Source of the DNA: an uncultured Bacteroidota bacterium
GTDB taxonomy: Bacteria; Bacteroidota; Bacteroidia; Chitinophagales; Chitinophagaceae
Direction: 5' to 3'
Assembly (NCBI GenBank): GCA_903847655.1
Contig: CAINEG010000172.1
Span: 1 to 7,279, forward strand
Length of the DNA stretch: 7,279 nucleotides
Part shown: in pieces, positions 1 through 5,984 of the stretch
Numbering within the stretch: the first letter of the stretch is position 1
Layout of the letters: every line of letters starts with the position of its first letter
The notes under the pieces: model-generated
Seen by the model: the letters and a program-made list of their open reading frames with translations, nothing else
What the model was told of the DNA's origin: nothing
Databases searched by the model: none
Position numbers and translations under genes: made by a program

Positions 1-117
1 GTGCCCAATGAAAAAATTACCTGGGGTAAATTAGATATTCATACGCCTAAGTTTATAGTGGAAAGCGACGCTACCATTGTAGTGCCGTTGATATTTGCTT
101 ATATACTAGGTCAGTAG
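1..117 (+). CDS. C-terminal end of a deoxyhypusine synthase family protein (5' truncated)
   Basis: The reading frame is open from the left edge to a TAG at 115-117 and gives 38 residues, so the start lies outside the window. The tail contains TWGK followed by ESDATIVVPLIFAYIL. This resembles the end of deoxyhypusine synthase, where eukaryotic enzymes have SWGK and then ADASLVFPLL. The Lys of that WGK motif (Lys329 in the human enzyme) forms the covalent butylamine intermediate, and here it is the codon at 28-30. The Asp of SDAT matches the residue that helps bind NAD. Bacteria lack eIF5A, so bacterial homologues are thought to move the aminobutyl group of spermidine onto small amines, making polyamines such as homospermidine. 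That role is family knowledge, not shown here. The gene converges on the minus-strand operon and ends directly at a terminator. The family call rests on a short tail only. Confidence 0.68.
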   Translation: MPNEKITWGKLDIHTPKFIVESDATIVVPLIFAYILGQ

Positions 118-159
118 AAAATAAGAGCCCCATTATAAAATATATGGGGCGCTTATTTT
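118..159 (+). terminator. Rho-independent terminator, probably bidirectional
   Basis: Left arm 118-133 (AAAATAAGAGCCCCAT) pairs with right arm 144-159 (ATGGGGCGCTTATTTT) in 15 of 16 positions. The one mismatch is A126 against G151, and the loop is 10 nt. On the plus strand the stem runs into a T tract (156-161), right after the TAG of the deoxyhypusine-synthase-like gene. The A-rich base of the left arm supplies a U tract in the other direction, so the hairpin could also stop transcription of the convergent minus-strand operon, whose last stop codon is 74 bp away. Confidence 0.85.
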
Positions 160-183
160 TTCTTTAATGATTTTTTAAACATC

Positions 184-199
184 AGACGCTCGCGCGTCT
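184..199. other. Short GC-rich perfect hairpin in the convergent intergenic region
   Basis: AGACGC (184-189) and GCGTCT (194-199) are perfect inverted repeats around a 4-nt loop. Read on the minus strand the loop is GCGA, a GNRA-type tetraloop that is unusually stable in RNA, and it would lie in the 3' UTR of the M28 peptidase mRNA. Neither side has an immediate T tract: the minus strand continues with GATGTTTAAAAAATC. It is therefore not a textbook terminator. It may help termination or protect the 3' end. It stands out from the AT-rich surroundings. Confidence 0.45.
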
Positions 200-232
200 T
201 CTCCCCATCAACTAGGGTACCGAATTATTTAA

Positions 233-1693
233 TTACCTGGATGGCATATCTAAGGGCATATCTCTTTTGAGCATATCTTCTTTCATGGCTATTCCCCAAG
301 CTGTATGAAAAATAAAGCGTACTCTTTTTTCCATTAAATCAAAATTTATTTTTTCAATGGTGTCTGAAGGTTGATGGTAATCTTTATGGGTGCCATTAAA
401 ATAGAAAAGTACGGGAACTCCTTTGGCTGCAAAATTGTAATGGTCGCTACGGTAGTAAAAACGATTAGGATCATTGGGATCGTTGAATGTTCTATCTAAT
501 TCTAGATGACCCACTTCATTGTTAATGCTATTGGTTATTTTTTGTAAGTCGCTACTTAACTTTTCTTCTCCAATGATATATACATAGTTTAATGAGTCGC
601 CTTTATAAGTAGGATCGATTCGTCCTACCATATCAATATTTAAATCGGCCGTAGTTTTTTCTAAGGGGAATACTGGATGTTCTGCATAATATTGAGAACC
701 CAATAAGCCTTTTTCTTCACCGGAAACATTCATGAAAACGATATTTCTTTTTGGAACAAAACCATTTTTGGAGGCATTGGCAAAAGCGCCTGCAATGGCT
801 ACGACGCTTGCGGTTCCAGAACCATCATCGTCGGCACCATAATAAATTACACCATTTTTAATGCCTTCATGATCGTAATGGCTGGTGATAAATAAATATT
901 CGTCGGTTTTTTCTTTCGCAGGTAAATAAGCAATCACATTGGCGCTTGGGATTTCTTTGCTATGTTGTTCTGCGGCCCATTCAATATAAGTGGTATAGAC
1001 CCCTTTAGGAATTTCTGTCCATTCTTGTTCTGTAAAGGGTTTGCTACCCCCAAGAAGTTTACTGCCAAAGTTTTTGGAAACTATAAAGTAAGCAAAACCA
1101 GTGGGGGTTTTGCTTAATCTTGGTCTGCCAGTGTTTACGCTAGACTGGTTTGAATTAGACTTAGCTATGATGATCATAGCAGCTGCACCTAATTTTTGTG
1201 CAGCATTTACTTTTCTTCCGCTGCTTTCTTCATTTTCGATGGAGACTAAAATTTTACCTTTTACATCTACTTTTGATTTGTCATTAAAACTTGCACCCAC
1301 ATAAATGACAGCATTGGTTTTTAATGTATGTATGGGCAGATAAGCATTGTTGATCCAATAGTCTTGATCTAGGATAGCAGTTTCTCCATTGATTTTTAAT
1401 TCAGATTTACCAGCTACTGCCTGATATAAGGTGAAGGGTAATTTATAGTTGCCATTGTAACCAGGCTTCAACTTAAACTTCTTGTATTGGCTAATTAAGT
1501 AGGCCGCTGCTTTTCTTTCGCCTTCTGTACCTGCTTCTCTACCTTGCATTTCTGCACTCGCAATAATACTTAATTGTTCTTTTATGCCCGCTGCAGTAAT
1601 GAATTTAGAAGCTGTGGCGACGTCAATGCCTTGCGCTTTAGTCATTAAACAAATAAAAAGTAATGGGAAGAAAAATAATTTACGCATGATCAT
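233..1693 (-). CDS. Secreted M28 family zinc metallopeptidase with PA domain insert
   Basis: A 486-residue di-zinc amino- or carboxypeptidase of the M28 family, probably trimming peptides in the periplasm or outside the cell. The N-terminus is a Sec signal peptide: RK, a hydrophobic run (residues 6-16), then MTKA-QG with likely cleavage before Gln21. It has no twin Arg and no convincing lipobox. Residues about 110-245 look like the protease-associated insert. The catalytic part carries the full M28 set: His272 (SHYDH), Asp289 (GADDDGSG), Glu326 and Glu327 (SGEEKG), Asp354 (NIDMVGR) and His440 (DYHQPSD). The length is usual for Bacteroidota members. The tail is methionine-rich (Met470, 474, 479, 483). 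An ATG two codons downstream (1685-1687) gives MRKLFFF and is an equally good start. No Shine-Dalgarno is visible; the leader is AT-rich. It lies 43 bp after rpiB and is the last gene of the run. The exact peptide substrate cannot be read from sequence. Confidence 0.93.
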   Translation of the reverse strand: MIMRKLFFFPLLFICLMTKAQGIDVATASKFITAAGIKEQLSIIASAEMQGREAGTEGERKAAAYLISQYKKFKLKPGYNGNYKLPFTLYQAVAGKSELKINGETAILDQDYWINNAYLPIHTLKTNAVIYVGASFNDKSKVDVKGKILVSIENEESSGRKVNAAQKLGAAAMIIIAKSNSNQSSVNTGRPRLSKTPTGFAYFIVSKNFGSKLLGGSKPFTEQEWTEIPKGVYTTYIEWAAEQHSKEIPSANVIAYLPAKEKTDEYLFITSHYDHEGIKNGVIYYGADDDGSGTASVVAIAGAFANASKNGFVPKRNIVFMNVSGEEKGLLGSQYYAEHPVFPLEKTTADLNIDMVGRIDPTYKGDSLNYVYIIGEEKLSSDLQKITNSINNEVGHLELDRTFNDPNDPNRFYYRSDHYNFAAKGVPVLFYFNGTHKDYHQPSDTIEKINFDLMEKRVRFIFHTAWGIAMKEDMLKRDMPLDMPSR

Positions 1694-1736
1694 TAATTTA
1701 TATTGTAAAACTTTTATTTTAAAACTTACTACTTAT

Positions 1737-2189
1737 TTAACAAGTAATTTTGTTCACTCTGTTTTGATGTCTTCCTCCTTCAAAAGCAGTGCTCATGAAT
1801 TTTTCAATCATTTCTTTAGCCAAATCTAAGGCTACAAATCTGGCAGGTATGCAAATCATGTTGGCATTGTTGTGCAATCGAACCAATTCGGCTACTTCTG
1901 TTGTCCAACAAAGGCCTGCCCTGATGCCTGCATGTTTGTTGGCGGTCATGGCTACCCCATTGGCGCTTCCGCAAAATAAAATACCAAAAGAGGTTTCATT
2001 TTTTTCAACACTGCTCGCAGTGGGATGTGCAAAATCGGGGTAATCCACAGAGTCGGTATTGTAAGTGCCAAAATCTTTAACTACATGACCATTTGCTTCT
2101 AGCCATGTTTTGACTGCATTTTTATACTCAATACCAGCATGGTCTGCACCCAATGCAATCGGTTTTGTGGTGTCAAAAACAAAAGACAT
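1737..2189 (-). CDS. rpiB: Ribose-5-phosphate isomerase B
   Basis: A cytosolic enzyme of 150 residues that interconverts ribose 5-phosphate and ribulose 5-phosphate in the non-oxidative pentose phosphate pathway. RpiB landmarks appear in order: GADHAG (residues 14-19), DYPDFAH (49-55), the active-site Cys73 in CGSANGVAMTANK, His106 in RLHNNANM, and EGGRHQNRV (137-145), whose Arg residues bind phosphate. The C-terminus, VNKITC, is typical. I chose the ATG at 2187-2189 because homology starts there (MSFVFDTTKPIALGADHAG). The frame stays open 40 codons further upstream, but that part lies mostly inside tatC and does not resemble RpiB. The start is 22 bp after the tatC stop, with an A/T-only stretch before the ATG. 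One oddity is Ala76 in the CGSANG loop, where E. coli has Gly (CGTGVG). A sugar-phosphate isomerase of the related LacA/LacB group is less likely. Confidence 0.94.
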   Translation of the reverse strand: MSFVFDTTKPIALGADHAGIEYKNAVKTWLEANGHVVKDFGTYNTDSVDYPDFAHPTASSVEKNETSFGILFCGSANGVAMTANKHAGIRAGLCWTTEVAELVRLHNNANMICIPARFVALDLAKEMIEKFMSTAFEGGRHQNRVNKITC

Positions 2190-2211
2190 ATTATTTATTT
2201 TTAAGAATTCC

Positions 2212-3063
2212 TTAATCCCATTCTTCTTCTGATTTCTTAACAGACTTGTGTGCCCATCTTGAAACAAAGATGCTAAATTCAAATAAAGTATACAATGGAA
2301 TAAATACAATAGTTTGACTGTACCAATCTGGACTCGGTGTTATAAATGCAGAAACAAACAAAATAATGACTACTGCGTATTTACGCGTAGTAGATAAAAA
2401 CTTAGGCGTGATGAGCCCTATTTTAGTTAATAAAAATACAATCACTGGTAATTCAAAGGCAATGCCACAACCCAATATTAAATTGGTTAAGTTGTCTAAA
2501 TAGTCTGCAAAAGTGGGTATAGTGGTGATGGCACCTTTTGAGCCCAATTGAAAACCTGCCAAGAAATTAAAGGTGAAAGGACCCAATACAAAAAAGCCAA
2601 ATGCGGCGCCCATAAAAAAGAAAAAAGACACCCAAAAAATCATGAACCTGGTATTTTTTACTTCCTTTTCCTTTAAAGCAGGCTTTACAAATGCCCATAT
2701 TTGATAAAAAATATAAGGAAAGGCAATAATCAAACCACCCACAAAGGCCATACTAATGCTACTCAAAAACTGTCCACCGAAAGTGGTGCTTTGCAAGGAT
2801 ACTTTTACAGGAGGCATACAAAGAGAATCACCCAGATGCAGCCAATGACTTAAATCACAAAAAGCTTTATAGGTAACAAAATCTGAATTTAATGGACCAG
2901 TAATAACGTTGTCCATGATCCAATCTCGGTAAATAAATAATACGATGGAGGTGATTAATACAGAAGATAAAGAGCGAACAATGGTGCCTCTTAATACCTC
3001 AAGATGATCAATGAAAGACATCTCGGAGTCATCATTTTTTTTAAAACGGTCAAATAGTGCCAT
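2212..3063 (-). CDS. tatC: Twin-arginine translocase subunit TatC
   Basis: The multispanning core of the Tat system (283 residues), which recognises twin-Arg signal peptides and, with TatA, exports folded proteins across the inner membrane. Six hydrophobic segments fit the TatC fold, at about 29-46, 99-120, 139-165, 191-213, 228-244 and 250-268. Diagnostic motifs are HLEVLR (20-25), GPL (56-58), QIWAFVKPALKEKE (121-134, with Phe125 and Glu134 matching E. coli Phe94 and Glu103), FELP (203-206) and TPSPDWYSQ (242-250). The first periplasmic loop (about 47-98) is longer than in E. coli and has Cys69 and Cys82. The residue equivalent to E. coli Glu15 is Val23, with Glu22 beside it. No tatA or tatB is in the window. 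The gene starts 68 bp after the CNNM/CorC stop, the widest gap in the run, so it may have its own promoter. The stop is 22 bp before rpiB. Confidence 0.95.
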   Translation of the reverse strand: MALFDRFKKNDDSEMSFIDHLEVLRGTIVRSLSSVLITSIVLFIYRDWIMDNVITGPLNSDFVTYKAFCDLSHWLHLGDSLCMPPVKVSLQSTTFGGQFLSSISMAFVGGLIIAFPYIFYQIWAFVKPALKEKEVKNTRFMIFWVSFFFFMGAAFGFFVLGPFTFNFLAGFQLGSKGAITTIPTFADYLDNLTNLILGCGIAFELPVIVFLLTKIGLITPKFLSTTRKYAVVIILFVSAFITPSPDWYSQTIVFIPLYTLFEFSIFVSRWAHKSVKKSEEEWD

Positions 3064-3131
3064 GCAGTAAATTCAATGAGGGATAAAGTTAAGGTTTATA
3101 GTGGAAAACAGCGGTCCAAAACGGGAAAATC

Positions 3132-4367
3132 TTAATGGATGCTTATTTTTACCTTTTCAATACGCGTAGCACTTACAGCCAATATTTCAGCATCAAAATG
3201 AGTCAAATGAATGATGGTTCTAAGCTTAGGGATGGCTCCATTTTTATGGATCAAATAACCACTTAAAGTTTCTGCTTCATCTGCCGAGAAATCTATGCCA
3301 TACTTTTCATATAAATAATCTAATTCCAATCGTCCGCTAAAAAGGTATTCCGTTTCACTCAACTTCTTTTCTAGCAATTCTTGCTCGTCATACTCATCTT
3401 CAATTTCTCCAAAAATTTCTTCTAATACATCTTCCATAGTAACGATGCCAGCCGTGCCGCCAAATTCATCCACCACCCATGCGATACTTTTTCTTTTTTT
3501 AGAAAATAAACTTATTAAATCTGCGGCATTCATACTTTCTGTAACCAATGGAATAGAATGCAAGATGGAAGCTATATGCTTTGGTTTTTTAAATAAATCC
3601 AATTGATGCACATAGCCCACAATGGAATCTAAAGTTTCTTCATATACGATCAGCTTACTCAATTTGGTCTCAATAAATAGTATACTTAAATCAGCGATAG
3701 AAGTGGTCAATTCAACCCCGATGATTTCTGTTCTTGGCACTAAGCACTCCCTAATTTTAATATCGGGTAAGCTTAAAGCATTTTCAAATAAATCGGTATT
3801 TAAATCTTGTTGTTCTTGTTGTTGTTTGGTTTGTTGAACAAATTGTGCTAAATCTACTTTAGTGAATGCTTCCTTTTTATTGCTTACTTGTACTTTAAAA
3901 ATATGACGCAATACCCATTGTGCTAAATTCACCAACAAAACAGTAATGGGTCTAAACAATAAATGAAAAAAATTGGCCATCGGTGCAAAACTAGAAATCA
4001 TTGAAACCGCCCTTGCTTTGAATATGGCTTTAGGAACGAGTTCTCCAATGAGTAAAATGACCAAGGTAGATAAAACCGTATTGCCTAATAAGACTGAATA
4101 ACCATTCAGATGCAATTTTTCCCAAAGCATTTGGTCCAATAGTTGTTCGAATAGTATCCCAAAAACCACCAAGGAAATATTTAAACCTATCAAGCAAGTA
4201 CCAATAAATTGGGTGGGTGATTGTAAAAAACCTGCTATGATTTTTCCTGCTCGGTTGCCTTGCTTTTTCTTAAGCTCCAAGCTTAATCGATTGGCACTTA
4301 CGAAGCCAATTTCATAGCCAGAAAAAAATCCAATTAAAATAAGTGAGGCAACAATAGCAAAAATCAT
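3132..4367 (-). CDS. CNNM/CBS/CorC_HlyC-domain membrane protein (hemolysin family, probable divalent cation transporter)
   Basis: A 411-residue inner-membrane protein of the family behind the names CorC, HlyC and CNNM. Characterised members move or regulate Mg2+ and other divalent cations. Domain order is standard. The DUF21/CNNM membrane part covers about 1-165, with SGYEIGF (16-22), GLNISLVVFG (61-70) and GELVPKAI (108-115); Ser16, Asn63 and Glu109 plausibly correspond to the Mg2+ site of CorC. A CBS pair follows at about 200-325, ending in the signature VVDEFGGTAGIVTMEDVLEE (298-317) and then IFGEIEDEYDE. The CorC_HlyC domain covers about 335-410. The linker before CBS1 is Gln-rich (178-187). 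It starts 22 bp after the aldo/keto reductase. In many Bacteroidota a gene of this kind follows lptC closely. GldE of the gliding machinery belongs to the same superfamily, but nothing here singles out GldE. Ion specificity is unknown. Confidence 0.9.
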   Translation of the reverse strand: MIFAIVASLILIGFFSGYEIGFVSANRLSLELKKKQGNRAGKIIAGFLQSPTQFIGTCLIGLNISLVVFGILFEQLLDQMLWEKLHLNGYSVLLGNTVLSTLVILLIGELVPKAIFKARAVSMISSFAPMANFFHLLFRPITVLLVNLAQWVLRHIFKVQVSNKKEAFTKVDLAQFVQQTKQQQEQQDLNTDLFENALSLPDIKIRECLVPRTEIIGVELTTSIADLSILFIETKLSKLIVYEETLDSIVGYVHQLDLFKKPKHIASILHSIPLVTESMNAADLISLFSKKRKSIAWVVDEFGGTAGIVTMEDVLEEIFGEIEDEYDEQELLEKKLSETEYLFSGRLELDYLYEKYGIDFSADEAETLSGYLIHKNGAIPKLRTIIHLTHFDAEILAVSATRIEKVKISIH

Positions 4368-4389
4368 AAATTATTTTTTTATACACCAA

Positions 4390-5379
4390 CTACCATTCTG
4401 GTAATTTCGGTTTAGTTTCTACAATGCCTTCTATTTGTTCCATAATTTCTGGTGTGAGCAATGCTGCAGTGTCCAAAGCAGTTAAGTTGTCTAATAGTTG
4501 TGCTTTACTGGTAGCGCCTAAAATAGCAGTGCTTACATTTTTATTTTTGATACACCAAGCAATGCTCAGGGAAGCCGTGCTTACTTTTAGTGCCTTGGCA
4601 ATGGCCCCCAACTGCTGTACTCTTTTTACCCTGTCTTGCATCAACCAACGATCTCTCAACCATTCAAATCCTTCTATTTGAAAACGAGAACCTTCTGGTA
4701 TGCCATCGTTGTATTTTCCTGTTAAAAGCCCCGAAGCTAAAGGACTCCAAATGGTCGTACCCATCCCAACATTCTTAAAAATTTCAAGGTATTCATTCTC
4801 CATTTTTGCACGCTCAAATAAATTGTATTGAGGTTGTTCAACAGAGGGCCCTATTAAATGTTGTGCAGCCGCTACTCGGTGGGCTTCCATAATTTCAACG
4901 CCACTCCACTCGCTGGTTCCCCAGTATAAAATTTTTCCTTGTTGAATAAGGGTGTTCATGGTTTGAACTACTTCTTCAATCGGACTGGTTTTGTCAGGCC
5001 TATGACAGTAGTAAAGGTCTAAATAATCGGTTTCTAATCTTTTCAAGGCTTCATGACAAGCTTCTGTTAAATGCTTCCTGCTAAGTCCTGTTTGATTGGG
5101 TTTGTTTTCTTTTCCTCTCCAGCCAAAATAAGCTTTAGAAGAAAGTACGATAGAAGTTCTATCCCATTTTTTATTGCTTAGCACGCGCCCCATCATTTTT
5201 TCACTCTCACCTGCAGCATACACTTCTGCATTGTCAAAAAAATTAACCCCTGCATCATAAGCAATACCCATCAATTCATCTGCAATGCTGTCATTAATTT
5301 GTTTGTGAAAAGTGACCCAGCTACCAAAGCTTAAAGTACTTAACTGTAAACCGGTCTTGCCCATTTTTCTGTATTCCAT
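4390..5379 (-). CDS. Aldo/keto reductase, Kv-beta/YghZ-like
   Basis: A soluble NADPH-dependent oxidoreductase of 329 residues that reduces aldehydes or ketones on a TIM-barrel fold. The catalytic tetrad is complete: Asp49 (FFDNAEVY), Tyr54, Lys82 (LSSK) and His126 (YYCHRPD). Further family motifs are the N-terminal YRKMGKTGLQLS, WGTSEWSG (153-160), QPQYNLFER (182-190), SPLASGLLTGKY and the C-terminal GATSKAQLLDNL that contacts the NADPH phosphate. Overall it looks closest to the voltage-gated K+ channel beta-subunit and E. coli YghZ branch. No channel gene is nearby, so a free-standing reductase is likelier; the substrate is unknown. The ATG at 5377-5379 gives the usual MEYRKMG start and lies 5 bp after the lptC stop, implying co-transcription. 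It has no signal peptide. It separates lptC from the CNNM/CorC gene, which are often adjacent in this phylum. Confidence 0.93.
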   Translation of the reverse strand: MEYRKMGKTGLQLSTLSFGSWVTFHKQINDSIADELMGIAYDAGVNFFDNAEVYAAGESEKMMGRVLSNKKWDRTSIVLSSKAYFGWRGKENKPNQTGLSRKHLTEACHEALKRLETDYLDLYYCHRPDKTSPIEEVVQTMNTLIQQGKILYWGTSEWSGVEIMEAHRVAAAQHLIGPSVEQPQYNLFERAKMENEYLEIFKNVGMGTTIWSPLASGLLTGKYNDGIPEGSRFQIEGFEWLRDRWLMQDRVKRVQQLGAIAKALKVSTASLSIAWCIKNKNVSTAILGATSKAQLLDNLTALDTAALLTPEIMEQIEGIVETKPKLPEW

Positions 5380-5384
5380 ATCAA

Positions 5385-5984
5385 TTATTTTTTTGGATTA
5401 AAACCACTGGTGTCTGAAATGATAGCATAGCTATTGGACTGTGGTTTTTCAAATATTTTAATGTCTGTTAGATTTTGATTGGCCACTAATCCCTTGCCAT
5501 AAATTTTAGCAATAGGATTGTGTTGCTTTAGAATTACATCTTTGTCGGTAGAAAAATTGCCGGTATTTTGATCCCAATACATCTCCTCACTCCAAAGGGT
5601 GTCCCCAAGCATATTATACACCACAACATCGTCTTTTAAAAAAACTTTGTTTTCATTTTCAATATAATGGGAGTATTTGGCAGTCAGTTTGCTTTCTACT
5701 GTATTATCGATTTTGTAAAAGTCGGCCTTGATGGTATTGGGAAATTCGATCATTCTGCCTTTGTCTTGCAAATATTTATTCATCAAGGGGGCAGTTAATT
5801 TGGCGGTAATTTTTCCTTCATTGCTAATGTAAATGGCCACATCTTTAGCAATATCTACACCACCTTCTTTACTACTTAAGGCCTTTACATCGTTTACATT
5901 GTTTTCGCAGGCAAACATAAAAAAGCAGCTACTTACCAAAGCAACTGCTGATCTAAAAATTGTATGGAAAGATTTGTTAATCAT
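5385..5984 (-). CDS. lptC: LptC, LPS export periplasmic protein (lipoprotein form)
   Basis: LptC takes lipopolysaccharide from the LptBFG transporter and passes it to LptA in the trans-envelope bridge. Bacteroidota versions are often predicted lipoproteins. From the ATG at 5982-5984 the protein has 199 residues: a charged N-region (MINKSFHTIFR), a hydrophobic stretch, then Cys. VSSC (Cys20) fits the strict lipobox better, but MFAC-ENN (Cys26) is the usual Bacteroidota arrangement. The rest is the beta-jellyroll LptC pattern: ISNEGKITAKLTAP, IEFPNTIKADFY, LTAKYSHY, KDDVVVYNMLGDTLWSEEMYWD, FSTDKDVILKQ and GKGLVANQNL. I prefer this start because its ATG overlaps the upstream gene's stop by 8 bp (ATGATTAA) and it gives a normal signal peptide. 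An in-frame ATG at 6006-6008 adds eight residues and cannot be excluded. The overlap implies translational coupling to the outer-membrane protein gene. The next gene begins 5 bp downstream. Confidence 0.87.
   Translation of the reverse strand: MINKSFHTIFRSAVALVSSCFFMFACENNVNDVKALSSKEGGVDIAKDVAIYISNEGKITAKLTAPLMNKYLQDKGRMIEFPNTIKADFYKIDNTVESKLTAKYSHYIENENKVFLKDDVVVYNMLGDTLWSEEMYWDQNTGNFSTDKDVILKQHNPIAKIYGKGLVANQNLTDIKIFEKPQSNSYAIISDTSGFNPKK

Noticed and set aside
225..235. Frameshift joining the M28 gene to the downstream coding-like segment
   Set aside because: The M28 protein is already complete through its His440 motif and final helix. Joining would need a frameshift plus loss of the stop at 225-227.
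1101..1304. Plus-strand open frames inside the minus-strand genes (also at 1584, 1789, 3622, 4424, 4590, 5833) and a minus-strand frame at 6627-6815
   Set aside because: They are antisense or out-of-frame to well-supported genes, have no recognisable protein features, and arise from the complementary codon pattern.
233..1693. M28 peptidase as a Tat substrate because tatC is nearby
   Set aside because: Its signal peptide has a single RK and no twin-Arg motif; it looks like a Sec substrate.
1706..1727. Direct repeat TAAAACTT (1706-1713 and 1720-1727) between rpiB and the M28 gene
   Set aside because: Short, low-complexity AT sequence with no other sign of an operator or promoter.
2190..2309. 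40-codon N-terminal extension of rpiB to an upstream ATG
   Set aside because: It overlaps the 3' end of tatC, does not resemble RpiB, and the MSFVFDTTKPIALGADHAG start at 2189 fits the family.
3084..3091. Minus-strand TAACTTTA, close to the Bacteroidota -7 box TAnnTTTG, upstream of tatC
   Set aside because: The nearest TTG that could serve as a -33 element is about 25 bp away, longer than the usual 19-21 bp. In AT-rich DNA such a box occurs by chance.
3806..3836. TTG/TTC-rich tract that looks like a microsatellite
   Set aside because: It encodes the Gln-rich linker VQQTKQQQEQQ before the first CBS domain. The codons are mixed and the frame is intact, so there is no evidence of phase variation.
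3132..4367. Naming the CNNM/CBS protein GldE
   Set aside because: The domains match, but they match the whole hemolysin/CorC family, and no other gliding gene is present in the window.
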